A stretch of 64,000 bases of DNA from Maribacter_C sp047345145 (GCF_047345145.1 NZ_JBLFER010000001.1:310001-374000), one strand, 5' to 3'; shown: positions 15,978 through 25,337, numbered from the stretch's first letter. A program made the numbers and translations. Notes: a model not told the origin generated them from the letters alone.

Positions 15978-17501
15978 TTATTGCGAAATTTGATTTGCCC
16001 CAATAGTGGGAGAAATGGTTCTTGGTATTCCTAAAATGTCAAATGGTACTTTCAAAGCTGCTTCGGTATTTCCTCTTTCCGCCGCTGCTGATGGCGATTC
16101 TACTGTGAAATTATTTTTACTCGGATCTTTGAAATTAGCATCCTCATTCAAAAATACTTCTTGGTAAAAACTTAAGTCCTCAAAATTGTAAAGCGGATCG
16201 TCTTCAAATTGCTTATTAATATCTCTAAATTTTAATAGACAATTGGTAAAGCTATATTGAAAGGCCGCTGCATTGTTGTTTCTTAAAACCATTTCAATAG
16301 AATTGCTACCGTCGATTATGCAGTTTACGAAATCAGCTTGCTCCAAATCATAAGCTAAAGATTCGGTAAAATTATCGATTTCTAAAGTTGCGCCCCCACG
16401 GAAACCATTACTCCAATAATTGGCAACTGTACAATGCACAAATTCATATTTGCCCCCAAGATTGAGGTATAAAGAAGAATTTCCAGAACTTCCTAAAACG
16501 ACATTTTCACCTTCTATAAATGCTCTTCGGCCCCATAAATTGATACTTGCGCTGTTGTAGATTTGTGTATTCTTTATTTTGAGGGTGGGGGATTGTAAAA
16601 GCTCATTTCCCTCAACTAGTATGCCTACTATTGCATTTTTAAGTGTTAAATGATTTATGCTATTATTGACGCTTCCAGCGGAAATCCAAATAGTTCCCCA
16701 TTGACCAGGAACATCTGACAATTCTGCTTCTAATCGGTCTCCTGAGAAAACGACTTCGTTCTCTAATAATTCTTTATCTTCACTTAATGCTCCATTAATT
16801 TGAATGGAGGCATTTGAATTTATGAACATTCCGGAGTCTTTGTGAAAATGCACGCGAGTGCCTGCTTCTATAGTCAATTCTTTTCCCTCTGGGATAGCGG
16901 CATATCCATAAATCACATATGGTTTTTGATCTGTAAAGTTTAGCTGATTATCTTCTAATTCAAATCCCTCAGTGCGTACTTCATTACCTGCTTCATCTAG
17001 ACCAATTGGAATTGTTTCTTTGAGTCCATTTGATAATTGCCTTGGATATAAAAAAATAGCATCTTTAACTAAAGTAACTAGTTGCACTTCTTGCTGGTTT
17101 TCACTAGCATCAAATTGAATTGCATCTGTATATAAAAACTCGTTTTCGTTGGTTTCTGAAACATCGAATGTAGTTTCTATGAATATAAAAATGCTGTCTT
17201 TAGCAAGTATTGGAATATTATTGAATTCCTTACCAGCGGCGCCATCGACATTTAATCGATAACTGCTACTTTGCCCTTGAGATAATCGAATAGAAGGTAT
17301 TTCTATATCTTCCCGCGTTCTATTATAGACTTTTAAAGTGCGAGTGCTACTGCCGATGGTACTGAAAACTGTATCCAGAAATACGGTGTCCTTAGAAAAT
17401 TCTAAATTACCACTACTAGGTGTATATTGGAAATCTTTTCTACAAGAACTACCCAAAACAATGAGCATGACAGTGAAAATAATAAAGAAGTATGAACGCA
17501 T
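15978..17501 (-). CDS. lipoprotein with probable right-handed beta-helix
   Basis: This 507-aa protein starts with a lipoprotein signal (GSSC, Cys20). The first ~190 residues resemble an Ig-like/adhesion module ('LEFSKDTVFLDTVFSTIGSSTRTLKVYN'). The centre (about 205-430) has the short Asn/Gly/Ile-rich alternating turns of a parallel beta-helix ('IEAGTRVHFHKDSGMFINSNASIQINGAL', 'NHLTLKNAIVGILVEGNELL'). It is a common flavobacterial surface lipoprotein type without known activity; no polysaccharide-lyase catalytic motif is visible. It lies 43 bp downstream of the thioesterase gene on the same strand, and may be the last gene of a transcript with glutaminyl cyclase and thioesterase. Confidence 0.78.
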   Translation of the reverse strand: MRSYFFIIFTVMLIVLGSSCRKDFQYTPSSGNLEFSKDTVFLDTVFSTIGSSTRTLKVYNRTREDIEIPSIRLSQGQSSSYRLNVDGAAGKEFNNIPILAKDSIFIFIETTFDVSETNENEFLYTDAIQFDASENQQEVQLVTLVKDAIFLYPRQLSNGLKETIPIGLDEAGNEVRTEGFELEDNQLNFTDQKPYVIYGYAAIPEGKELTIEAGTRVHFHKDSGMFINSNASIQINGALSEDKELLENEVVFSGDRLEAELSDVPGQWGTIWISAGSVNNSINHLTLKNAIVGILVEGNELLQSPTLKIKNTQIYNSASINLWGRRAFIEGENVVLGSSGNSSLYLNLGGKYEFVHCTVANYWSNGFRGGATLEIDNFTESLAYDLEQADFVNCIIDGSNSIEMVLRNNNAAAFQYSFTNCLLKFRDINKQFEDDPLYNFEDLSFYQEVFLNEDANFKDPSKNNFTVESPSAAAERGNTEAALKVPFDILGIPRTISPTIGANQISQ

Positions 17502-17544
17502 TTTAGTGTTTCAGGTTCAAAATTCAGGACTCTAAAAACGTTTT

Positions 17545-17934
17545 TCAAGAAAACACGTTTTTAATTTCTTCAGAAATTCGCGTTGGTCTTAAGGTCTTCG
17601 CATTTAACAAACACCATTCAGTTTTTGAACGTAATAAAAGCTGATTTGTTATAGCGTTGTACATTTCAACTATTCGCATGCATGTTGCCCCTCTACTTTC
17701 CGCAATATGTGTTTGAATTTTAATTTGGTCGTTTAATTGAGCTGCGCCTTTATAGGTAATGTTATGATTCATTACTACCCAGACTACAGTTGACTGTATT
17801 TCATTAGACGCATAACGTTGCCAATGTTCTTTGGATACATCTTGAATCCACTGCACATAGCGCACATTGTTTACATGGTCTAACTCGTCTAAATCATCTT
17901 TTGAGACTATTAGTTGCTTTTCATAGTTTGTCAT
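17545..17934 (-). CDS. acyl-CoA thioesterase, 4HBT hotdog family
   Basis: A 129-aa protein with a single hotdog domain and the YbgC/FadM-type signature 'DELDHVNNVRYVQWI', with Asp19 in the place of the catalytic aspartate. It should hydrolyse an acyl-CoA; the substrate cannot be told from the sequence. It has no signal peptide, so it is cytoplasmic. It starts 3 bp after the stop of the glutaminyl cyclase gene, so the two are co-transcribed, although one product is exported and the other is not, which gives little functional hint. Confidence 0.88.
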   Translation of the reverse strand: MTNYEKQLIVSKDDLDELDHVNNVRYVQWIQDVSKEHWQRYASNEIQSTVVWVVMNHNITYKGAAQLNDQIKIQTHIAESRGATCMRIVEMYNAITNQLLLRSKTEWCLLNAKTLRPTRISEEIKNVFS

Positions 17935-17937
17935 AAA

Positions 17938-18987
17938 CTATTTCTTCATGATTTTTACTTCGAAAAGTTTATCCCAATCTTTTCCTGTAACAAAAAAGGT
18001 TTTTCGTTCAGGGTGATAAGCAATTCCATTCAAGACATTATCGGTGTCCACCCAATTAGGCCCTTTGGTTACTTTCTTACTTAAACCTCCAAAATTCACA
18101 ACACCTTCTATAGCTCCACTTACAGCATCTATAATCATTACACCAGATTTTTGATAAACATTAGCGTACAGTTTACCATCTACATACTCAAGTTCATTAG
18201 TATTATTGAAAATCGAGGAGTTGGTAACAGTTTGCGTACGGCCTTCTTCAACAAGTGTTTCTGGATTTAAAAACCAAATGTTTTCTGTGCCGTCGCTCTT
18301 GAATAATTTTTTTCCGTCATTGGCGAGTCCCCAACCCTCTTTGCTTTCTCCATATTGAAAACTATCTATTTTTTCAAAGTCCTTTAAATCATAAATGAAC
18401 CCAATTCTACTTTGCCACGTGAGTTGGTAAATCTTACCATTCATTATGGTCATTCCCTCACCAAATACGGTATCGTCAAGATCAAGTTGCTTTAAAATTT
18501 CTCCAGTCTTATAATTTACTTTTCGAAGAGAAGAACGCCCCTTCTTACCCGTACTTTCATAAAGCGTATCTTGATAAAATTCCAGGCCTTGTGTATAGGC
18601 TTTGTTATCATGGGGGTACTCTTTTATAATCTCGTAAGTGTATATTTCGGGAGCATTAGCCGCTAGAACTTTGATGCTTTTGGATATTTCTACGGATGTA
18701 TCATCAAATTTAACTTCTGCATTTAAAGTTTTGTTTCCTAAGGTAGGGATGTCTAGTACTACTTGATTATTCTCAAGAACTATTTCTTTACCGTCAATAG
18801 AGTAGCTAACACCCTGGATGGTTTTGTCTTGTTTGTTGATCAAACGAATTCCCACAATCTCATTTTGTTGGAATTGTTTTTTATTTCCCTCCAATTGAAT
18901 CGCGAAAAGATCTTGTGGTTCAGAACTACCACCTCCACAAGCCATAAAAAGAAGAAAGAAGGTGGTTGAAAATAAAATTTTAATCAT
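17938..18987 (-). CDS. glutaminyl-peptide cyclotransferase lipoprotein
   Basis: A 349-aa protein with a lipoprotein signal (FMACGGG, Cys17), an Ig-like N-terminal module (about 28-110), and a plant-type glutamine cyclotransferase beta-propeller (about 115-347) recognised by 'YTQGLEFYQDTLYESTGKKGRSSLRKV', 'FGEGMTIMNGKIYQLTWQS', 'EGWGLANDGKKLFKSDGTENI' and 'NELEYVDGKLYANV'. The family turns N-terminal Gln of proteins into pyroglutamate, which suits the periplasm or cell surface. In Bacteroidota many exported proteins begin with Gln after signal cleavage, so this enzyme could be their modifier. It is the first gene of the group with the thioesterase and the beta-helix lipoprotein. Confidence 0.92.
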   Translation of the reverse strand: MIKILFSTTFFLLFMACGGGSSEPQDLFAIQLEGNKKQFQQNEIVGIRLINKQDKTIQGVSYSIDGKEIVLENNQVVLDIPTLGNKTLNAEVKFDDTSVEISKSIKVLAANAPEIYTYEIIKEYPHDNKAYTQGLEFYQDTLYESTGKKGRSSLRKVNYKTGEILKQLDLDDTVFGEGMTIMNGKIYQLTWQSRIGFIYDLKDFEKIDSFQYGESKEGWGLANDGKKLFKSDGTENIWFLNPETLVEEGRTQTVTNSSIFNNTNELEYVDGKLYANVYQKSGVMIIDAVSGAIEGVVNFGGLSKKVTKGPNWVDTDNVLNGIAYHPERKTFFVTGKDWDKLFEVKIMKK

Positions 18988-19163
18988 TTTATTGTTGTTT
19001 TTTACTATTGCCGATTGAAAGTTTTACAAAATTATCTGTATTACAAGAATAGCTTTTTTTGCTAAAGGACTATTGTTGAAACCTTTGAGACAAAAATAAC
19101 ACCAAACCTTTAAGAACAAACAATATTTAGACTAAAATTATGAATGTAAAAATGAAAAGATTG

Positions 19164-19171
19164 TATATTTG
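19164..19171 (+). promoter_or_regulatory. -7 box of SRP RNA promoter
   Basis: TATATTTG matches TAnnTTTG exactly and ends 5 bp before the predicted 5' end of the SRP RNA. Confidence 0.65.
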
Positions 19172-19176
19172 CAGTT

Positions 19177-19270
19177 GGCAAGTCCTACACGACCAGCTCC
19201 TGTAGAATCCCCCAGGGTGGGAACGCAGCAAGGGTATATGGTTGTAGCGGTGCGATGTAGGTAGCTTGCC
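19177..19270 (+). ncRNA. ffs: small signal recognition particle RNA (4.5S)
   Basis: The end-pairing arms ggcaag (19177-19182) and cttgcc (19265-19270) enclose the conserved SRP domain IV core: cccccaggg, gggaacgcagcaaggg and the symmetric loop. This is the RNA that binds Ffh and targets membrane proteins. It is followed by seven T (19271-19277) as terminator and preceded by a TAnnTTTG box. It fills the middle of the 356-bp gap between the glutaminyl cyclase and SDR genes; nothing else is seen in that gap. On the opposite strand an open frame covers it, which is not a gene. Confidence 0.96.
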
Positions 19271-19343
19271 TTTTTTTGTGCCCAAAAGTCAAGAAAACAA
19301 ACTATTTGAACCGTTGGTTTTATTTTGTTAATTTTCAAGAATT

Positions 19344-20153
19344 ATGAATTCTAAAGTTGTTCTTATTACGGGTGGTTCCTCAGGAATTGGTAAATCTATA
19401 GGTCAGTTTCTAAAAACAAAAGGATTTACAGTTTACGGTACTACTCGAAACTTAAGCAAAAGCACAAATTTTACTTCATTCGAGCTTCTTGAAATGGATG
19501 TAACGGATGTTGCAACGATACAAAATGCGTTGTCAAAGATCATAGAGAGGGAGGGAAGACTTGATGTTTTGATAAACAATGCCGGTATTGGTATAACGGG
19601 ACCGATTGAGGAAACTCCACATGAGGAGATTTTAAAAGTATTTGATACCAATTTAAACGGACCTATTCATATGATGAAGTCCGTTCTTCCTATAATGCGT
19701 GAACAGCGTAGCGGATTAATTATTAATATTACTTCGATCGCGGGATACATGGGACTTCCCTATCGTGGAGTCTATTCTGCAACCAAAGGAGCAATGGGAT
19801 TAATAACCGAAGCCCTACGTATGGAGGTGAAAGATTCTGGGGTTCATATTACCAATGTCGCTCCCGGAGACTTTGCTACAAATATTGCTTCGGGTCGTTA
19901 TCACTCACCTGTTTTAGAAAACTCACCTTACAAAGTTCCTTACGCAAGTACATTAGAACAGATAAACGAGGGTGTGAATGATGGAGAAGATCCTATTTTA
20001 GTGGCTCGAGCGATTTTAAAGATCATAAATACCAAGAAGCCAAAAGTGCATTATAAAGTAGGTTCATTTATGCAGAAGTTCTCTTTATTTCTTAAAAATG
20101 CTTTGCCCGATAAAGTATATGAGAAACTATTGTTGAGTCATTATAAGTTGTAA
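19344..20153 (+). CDS. short-chain dehydrogenase/reductase
   Basis: This 269-aa classical SDR has the NAD(P)-binding 'TGGSSGIG' (residues 9-16), 'NNAGIG', and the 'YSATK' active site with the catalytic Tyr and Lys at about 153-157 after the Ser in 'NITSIAG'. An 'APGDFATNI' segment follows. It lacks a signal peptide. Substrate is unknown; many such proteins act on lipids or sugars. It is followed 66 bp later by the transaldolase-type gene on the same strand, so the two may share a transcript. A second SDR of similar type lies at 61999-62787. Confidence 0.93.
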   Translation: MNSKVVLITGGSSGIGKSIGQFLKTKGFTVYGTTRNLSKSTNFTSFELLEMDVTDVATIQNALSKIIEREGRLDVLINNAGIGITGPIEETPHEEILKVFDTNLNGPIHMMKSVLPIMREQRSGLIINITSIAGYMGLPYRGVYSATKGAMGLITEALRMEVKDSGVHITNVAPGDFATNIASGRYHSPVLENSPYKVPYASTLEQINEGVNDGEDPILVARAILKIINTKKPKVHYKVGSFMQKFSLFLKNALPDKVYEKLLLSHYKL

Positions 20154-20219
20154 TTTTGCTTGCTTAGTGGGAAAGTCTCTCACAAAAATCCATTTTATCA
20201 AATTCAAAAAGCATTTAGC

Positions 20220-20873
20220 ATGAAATTTTTTATTGATACAGCCAATTTAGATCAAATTCGTGAAGCTCAAGCTCTTGGGGTACTTGACGGGGTTACTACC
20301 AATCCATCCTTAATGGCGAAAGAAGGTATTACCGGTCGAAATAATATTTTGAAACATTACGTAGATATCTGCAATATTGTTGAAGGTGATGTTTCTGCCG
20401 AGGTAATTTCCACGGATTTTGAGGGTATGATCAAAGAAGGTGAAGAATTGGTAGATCTTCACGAACAAATTGTTGTTAAAGTACCAATGATCAAAGATGG
20501 TGTAAAGGCATTAAAATATTTTTCTGACAAAGGTATACGTACGAATTGTACACTAGTTTTTTCGGTAGGACAAGCTCTATTGGCTGCTAAAGCTGGAGCA
20601 ACTTACGTTTCTCCTTTTATAGGAAGGCTCGACGATATTTCTACTGACGGTTTAAACTTGATAGCTGAGATTCGTCATGTATATGATAATTACGCTTTTG
20701 AAACTGAGATATTAGCCGCTTCTGTGCGTCACACAATGCATGTAATTGATTGCGCTAAGTTAGGAGCAGATGTTATGACTGGACCTTTATCTTCTATTGA
20801 AGGACTTTTAAAGCACCCTCTTACAGATATTGGATTGGCTAAGTTTTTGGCAGATTACAAGAAAGGAAACTAG
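20220..20873 (+). CDS. fsa: fructose-6-phosphate aldolase / small transaldolase
   Basis: I choose ATG 20220; the longer open frame from 20160 adds 20 residues with no homology. The 217-aa product starts with the family signature 'MKFFIDTAN' and has 'GVTTNPSLMAKEG', Schiff-base Lys87 in 'IVVKVPM', 'NCTLVFSVGQALLAA', 'YVSPFIGRLDD' and 'AASVRHTMHV', typical of the FSA/TalC/MipB subfamily of class I aldolases. Members are either transaldolases of the pentose phosphate pathway or fructose-6-phosphate aldolases; the sequence alone does not decide between them. It is cytoplasmic and ends at a bidirectional terminator. Confidence 0.94.
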   Translation: MKFFIDTANLDQIREAQALGVLDGVTTNPSLMAKEGITGRNNILKHYVDICNIVEGDVSAEVISTDFEGMIKEGEELVDLHEQIVVKVPMIKDGVKALKYFSDKGIRTNCTLVFSVGQALLAAKAGATYVSPFIGRLDDISTDGLNLIAEIRHVYDNYAFETEILAASVRHTMHVIDCAKLGADVMTGPLSSIEGLLKHPLTDIGLAKFLADYKKGN

Positions 20874-20896
20874 AAGATATTTTTCGATGATAAATT

Positions 20897-20929
20897 AAAA
20901 ACCCTTGAATTAGATTCAAGGGTTTTTTT
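20897..20929. terminator. bidirectional terminator
   Basis: Stem aaaacccttgaat / attcaagggtttt (13 bp) with a 3-nt loop and a T run on the plus strand (and A-rich end giving T on the minus strand). It serves the aldolase gene and the convergent TlpA-like lipoprotein gene. Confidence 0.9.
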
Positions 20930-20950
20930 ATGTGTTCTAAAAAGAATTTC

Positions 20951-22339
20951 CTAAAAATTAGCTGCCCACATAGTAGTGAATGCATCTACAATCTCTGCAT
21001 CTTCTGTAATGATGCATTTGTTCATGGGGTAAATTATAAGTGCCTTAGTAAGCTCTTTAAAATTGTCAGCTTTAAATTGATTTTCAGGGTCTAAATTCGC
21101 CTGTTCAATCATACCTTTCCAGGTTGCTTCATCCGTATTGTGATTAATACCTATAAAAGTATATTCTTGCTTTTTCGAGGAAAGTGTATTGACTCGTTTA
21201 TGAATGTCTTTAAAATATCTTTTGTTAGCTCCGGTCCAGAAATAGAATACTACTTTTTTATCTTTTGCAATTTCTTGCAATGAAACCTTATCGCCATTGC
21301 GATCTGTAACGATAACATTGGGAATCTTTTTTTTAGGCTGTATATTTCGAATACCTTCATATAATTCATTAATCTCCCGAATGTGTCTATTATTACCTGA
21401 TCGCGTATGAAAGTCTTCAATAAAAACCTCGTTATTCGCTTCGGTGTCGTTTGCCATTAATAAATAATCAAAAGCTACTTTTCTAAAAAGATTGTCTTTT
21501 AATTCCGTTTCCTGAACTAAGCTATCAATCAAATTAAGTTTATGTCTATTAAAATGAAGATGGTTTGTAATTTTCTCATTTTCAACTCCGCATGTTTTCG
21601 CACATCCTACATAAGAGAGATTATTAAGATGTGATTTCATAAAGTCATAGTACGGAGTCAGATAACTAAGGCTTCTATTGTTGAAACTAATATCATTCCG
21701 GTAAGCGTAAAAAGTCTCTGGAAGTTCGTGTAATGTTTTTTTACCAGTCTTTTTTCGGTGCTCAAACGGATACTTCTCTTTGTAGTTATAATACGTATAA
21801 TTGATACTAATTTCTGCAATTTCTTCCTCGGCCCGTGAAAGTTCATTTTCCGATTTCAACTGATCTAAAGTTGTTAGTTTTTCATTGCGCAAAGCTTCGA
21901 TGCTTTGGTCAAACTCATCAGGTTCCATCAGGAAGTAAGAGGAAAAAATGAGTCTTTCTTCATCTTCGTTGGCAAGAAAAAGATCGATTAAGAAATTGTT
22001 AATTTCTGCCCCTTCTCCTGAAAACACCAAAGACTCATCAAAATCTATAGTATTCAATCTTATTTGGATACTATCACCATACTCGAAAAATACGTATTGA
22101 TTTTCAGGACCGTGATTAAAATGATGAAGACCTTCTTCAATAGTTGGAAGTCTAAATGAAAAACGGTTGTTTTCATCTAAAAGCGCAGAATCTAGCACTC
22201 GGTCATTCTTTAAAAGAAAAACCTTTGAGCTGGTCGGATTGACAATCTCCCCAGCAAAAAAAACGTTAGGGGACTTTTTTTTATCTTGACTACAACCTGC
22301 TAAAATTAGAAAAAAGAGATATAGTAAATGTTTATTCAT
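20951..22339 (-). CDS. TlpA-like lipoprotein lacking the CxxC site
   Basis: This 462-aa protein has a lipoprotein signal (LAGCSQD, Cys16), a DUF4369-like beta domain (about 28-115), a long helical middle part and a C-terminal thioredoxin-like domain (about 330-462). In that domain the usual WCxxC is replaced by 'FYFWTGANKRYF', so both redox cysteines are absent, while the following 'YTFIGINHNTDEATWKGMI' and 'NKCIITEDAEIVDA' segments of TlpA proteins are kept. It therefore cannot do thiol-disulfide exchange in the normal way and may bind proteins or act structurally. Two cysteines in 'VGCAKTCG' (middle region) are notable. It is monocistronic. Confidence 0.82.
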   Translation of the reverse strand: MNKHLLYLFFLILAGCSQDKKKSPNVFFAGEIVNPTSSKVFLLKNDRVLDSALLDENNRFSFRLPTIEEGLHHFNHGPENQYVFFEYGDSIQIRLNTIDFDESLVFSGEGAEINNFLIDLFLANEDEERLIFSSYFLMEPDEFDQSIEALRNEKLTTLDQLKSENELSRAEEEIAEISINYTYYNYKEKYPFEHRKKTGKKTLHELPETFYAYRNDISFNNRSLSYLTPYYDFMKSHLNNLSYVGCAKTCGVENEKITNHLHFNRHKLNLIDSLVQETELKDNLFRKVAFDYLLMANDTEANNEVFIEDFHTRSGNNRHIREINELYEGIRNIQPKKKIPNVIVTDRNGDKVSLQEIAKDKKVVFYFWTGANKRYFKDIHKRVNTLSSKKQEYTFIGINHNTDEATWKGMIEQANLDPENQFKADNFKELTKALIIYPMNKCIITEDAEIVDAFTTMWAANF

Positions 22340-22487
22340 AAAATAATATCTACCTAGTAACGAACAAAACTAATAAACCCATATGTGCATTGCTGTTAAT
22401 AGTGCGTTAAAAAGTTATAGGGTTTAGTTAAGGTTAACGATGAAATACACCTTCTTAAGTTTATTCGCATAAGGACTTTTATTTATT

Positions 22488-22495
22488 TATTTTTG
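22488..22495 (+). promoter_or_regulatory. -7 box of ABC-F gene promoter
   Basis: TATTTTTG fits TAnnTTTG and lies 24 bp before the ATG of the ABC-F gene. Confidence 0.5.
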
Positions 22496-22518
22496 CACGA
22501 AATTTTAAAGCACGGTTT

Positions 22519-24147
22519 ATGTTATCTGTTTCAAATCTATCAGTACAATTTGGCAAAAGGGTTTTGTTTGATGAAGTGAATGTTTCTTTTACCCAAGGGA
22601 ATTGCTATGGTGTAATTGGCGCCAATGGTGCAGGTAAATCTACCTTTTTGAAAATATTGTCTGGTAAACAAGACCCTACATCTGGTCATGTTCATTTAGA
22701 ACCAGGCAAACGTATGTCTATATTAGAACAAGAACATAATGCGTATGACGCATCTACTGTTTTAGAGACTGTTGTAATGGGTAACAAACCCTTATTTGCT
22801 TTGAAGTCTGAGATTGATGCTTTATATGCTGATTATAACGATGAAAATGCAGATAAGATTGGAGAACTCCAGGTACAATTTGAGGAGATGGACGGTTGGA
22901 ATGCGGATAGCGCTGCTGCCGCTATGCTTTCAAATCTAGGAATAAAGGAAGATCTACATTTCACTACTATGGCTGAAATGGATTCTAAGCTTAAAGTAAG
23001 AGTACTTCTTGCTCAGGCTTTGTTTGGAAATCCTGATGTTTTGATTATGGATGAGCCAACAAATGATTTAGATTATGAAACTATTAATTGGCTTGAGAAC
23101 TTTCTTGCAAACTATGATAACACGGTAATTGTTGTATCTCACGACCGTCACTTTTTAGATGCTGTTTGTACGCACATTTCTGATATTGATTTTGGTAAAA
23201 TGAATCACTATTCTGGCAACTATACTTTTTGGTATGAGAGTAGTCAACTAGCCGCACGACAAAGAGCTCAACAGAATAAGAAGTCTGAAGAAAAGGCTAA
23301 AGAGCTACAAGAATTTATTGCTCGTTTTAGTGCTAATGTTGCCAAGAGTAAACAAGCTACTTCACGAAAGAAAATGCTGTCGAAATTGAAGGTTGAAGAT
23401 ATAAAACCTTCTAGTAGACGATACCCTGCAATTATTTTTGAAAGAGAGCGTGAGGCTGGAGATCAAATACTAAACGTAGATGGTCTTTCAGCTTCTTCTG
23501 AAGACGGAGATCTATTATTTCAAAATGTAAATATAAACCTCGCGAAAGGAGATAAAGTTGCGATTATTTCAAGAGACTCTAGAGCTACTACAGCATTCTA
23601 TGATATAATAAATGGTAACAAAAAAGCAGATTCAGGTAATTTTCAATGGGGTGTTACCACGAATCAATCCTATTTGCCAGCAGATAATTCTAGTTACTTT
23701 ACTCAGAATATCAGCTTGGTCGACTGGTTAAGGCAATGGGCAAAAACCGAAGAAGAACGTGAAGAGGTATATATTAGAGGTTTCTTAGGGAAAATGCTTT
23801 TCAGCGGAGAAGAAGCTTTGAAAAAGTGTACTGTATTGTCTGGAGGAGAAAAGGTGAGATGTATGTTAAGCCGAATGATGATGTTAAGAGCTAATGTTGT
23901 GATGCTTGATGAGCCAACCAATCACCTAGACCTGGAAAGTATTACCGCATTTAATAATTCTTTAAAGAATTTCAAAGGCACTGTTTTACTCACTACACAT
24001 GATCATGAATTTGCACAAACCGTTGCCAATAGAATCATAGAATTGACACCTAAAGGCAATATAGACAGGTATTTAACGTTCGATGAATACATGTCTGACA
24101 AGACAATTAAGGAACAACGTGCAAAAATGTACGCTGTTTCAGTATAG
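22519..24147 (+). CDS. ABC-F family ATPase with one degenerate nucleotide site
   Basis: A soluble 542-aa protein with two ABC domains and the ABC-F linker (about 240-300, Lys/Gln/Ala-rich), most like the YbiT branch. Members bind the ribosome at the E site and act on stalled or starting translation. Domain 1 has Walker A GANGAGKST (34-42) and Walker B LIMDEPT (175-181), but its signature is altered to MDSK (154-157). Domain 2 has a normal LSGGE (440-444) and MLDEPTNHLD, but its Walker A is replaced by SRDSRATT (351-358), without the Lys. Composite site pairing therefore leaves one intact site and one dead site. It is monocistronic with a -7 box upstream. Confidence 0.95.
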   Translation: MLSVSNLSVQFGKRVLFDEVNVSFTQGNCYGVIGANGAGKSTFLKILSGKQDPTSGHVHLEPGKRMSILEQEHNAYDASTVLETVVMGNKPLFALKSEIDALYADYNDENADKIGELQVQFEEMDGWNADSAAAAMLSNLGIKEDLHFTTMAEMDSKLKVRVLLAQALFGNPDVLIMDEPTNDLDYETINWLENFLANYDNTVIVVSHDRHFLDAVCTHISDIDFGKMNHYSGNYTFWYESSQLAARQRAQQNKKSEEKAKELQEFIARFSANVAKSKQATSRKKMLSKLKVEDIKPSSRRYPAIIFEREREAGDQILNVDGLSASSEDGDLLFQNVNINLAKGDKVAIISRDSRATTAFYDIINGNKKADSGNFQWGVTTNQSYLPADNSSYFTQNISLVDWLRQWAKTEEEREEVYIRGFLGKMLFSGEEALKKCTVLSGGEKVRCMLSRMMMLRANVVMLDEPTNHLDLESITAFNNSLKNFKGTVLLTTHDHEFAQTVANRIIELTPKGNIDRYLTFDEYMSDKTIKEQRAKMYAVSV

Positions 24148-24195
24148 TTTATAGAAGCCCCCAAACGCTTGCATACTAACTATAATTTCGAACGT

Positions 24196-25326
24196 ATGAA
24201 AACCTACTTCACTTTTTGTGCCCTTTTCGCATTGGTATTCCTTGGATGTTCTAAATCTGATGATCCCTCAAGCGAGGTCGAAGGGGGTAAAAGTATTGAT
24301 GCTGATTACATAGTACTTTTAAGCAAAGATGGAATTTTAAAACCCCAACTTTTAAATGCTAATGCCGAGGTTGTTACGCTCAATCCAGCAGAAAGTTCAT
24401 TGACCGAAAAGGCGAATCCGGATTTAAGCTTTGTTGATGGTGCTAACTTTATTCAGTACCATAAAGATGGTACTTGTAACGCACAGGTTATTTCTCACAA
24501 TTTTAAGAACGATACAAACAAAGAGATTGCTGCTTTTTCAGATTTGGACGATTGTAATCTAACCGCTAAGGCGATTGCTAAATCAGATGATTTCCTTTTT
24601 ATTTCTTACGAATTGACTGGTTCAAATTCTAGTGCTTATTTTGTGCGAATTATTGATTTAGGTGCTTCGGAATTAAGTGCGATTGATGTCACTTTAGATA
24701 AAAACCCGGTTGATCTGGCGGTTGCGAATAACCGATTGTTTATTTTAACTTCTGACGGACTAATGACCGAAGAGCATAGCCTATCTGTAATGGATATTTC
24801 GAACAACACTTTGATACATGAACTGGATTTAGGGTTTAGAGCCAGACGAATTTTTACAGATGTTCAACAGAATATTATCATTAGTAATGATGCACTACAC
24901 ACCACATTAAATAGCGCTACCATGGCTTATGAATATACACAATATGATAATGCTACAGCTCCAAATTTTTCTACTTCAGAATCGACAAATTTTGATTTAT
25001 CGGGAAGACTATTTTATCCAATGAATCCTGGTGAAAATAGTTCTTATCCTTTGGTGCCAGCGATCTATGATTTTTCTAAAAAACGGGTAACTCTATATGC
25101 TTATGAGAACTTTCTGACTGAAGCCAAACGTAATTTTGAATATGAAATCGAAACTACAGCTACAATCGGTTATGATGAAGCCAATGGCCTCATGCTTATT
25201 GGATACCAAAAGATGAACAGCGCTTCTAAATTGGGAGGACTATTGCGAATAAGATTAGCTCCTGAACCAGCAGTGATCGATAATATCGATTTAGATGGAG
25301 TGCCTTACGAAATAATAATTAACTAA
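24196..25326 (+). CDS. lipoprotein, possible beta-propeller
   Basis: I choose ATG 24196; the open frame from 24169 would put nine extra residues before a normal signal peptide. The 376-aa product has a lipobox (FLGCSKS, Cys18), a short Ser/Asp/Glu linker typical of surface-exposed Bacteroidota lipoproteins, and a beta-rich body with repeated short strands. These include 'DADYIVLLSKDGILKPQLLN', 'NNRLFILTSDG' and 'LSVMDISNNTLIHELDLG', a six- or seven-bladed propeller-like pattern. No function is recognised. The gene follows the ABC-F gene by 48 bp and could be in one transcript with it. Confidence 0.75.
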   Translation: MKTYFTFCALFALVFLGCSKSDDPSSEVEGGKSIDADYIVLLSKDGILKPQLLNANAEVVTLNPAESSLTEKANPDLSFVDGANFIQYHKDGTCNAQVISHNFKNDTNKEIAAFSDLDDCNLTAKAIAKSDDFLFISYELTGSNSSAYFVRIIDLGASELSAIDVTLDKNPVDLAVANNRLFILTSDGLMTEEHSLSVMDISNNTLIHELDLGFRARRIFTDVQQNIIISNDALHTTLNSATMAYEYTQYDNATAPNFSTSESTNFDLSGRLFYPMNPGENSSYPLVPAIYDFSKKRVTLYAYENFLTEAKRNFEYEIETTATIGYDEANGLMLIGYQKMNSASKLGGLLRIRLAPEPAVIDNIDLDGVPYEIIIN

Positions 25327-25337
25327 GTCAATTGCAT

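Noticed and set aside
15824..16006. 60-aa plus-strand frame across the LytTR promoter
   Set aside because: It covers the promoter, the palindromic element and the end of the lipoprotein gene; Tyr/Lys-rich nonsense composition.
19138..19338. 66-aa frame on the minus strand over the SRP RNA
   Set aside because: Covers a structured RNA gene; no coding signals.
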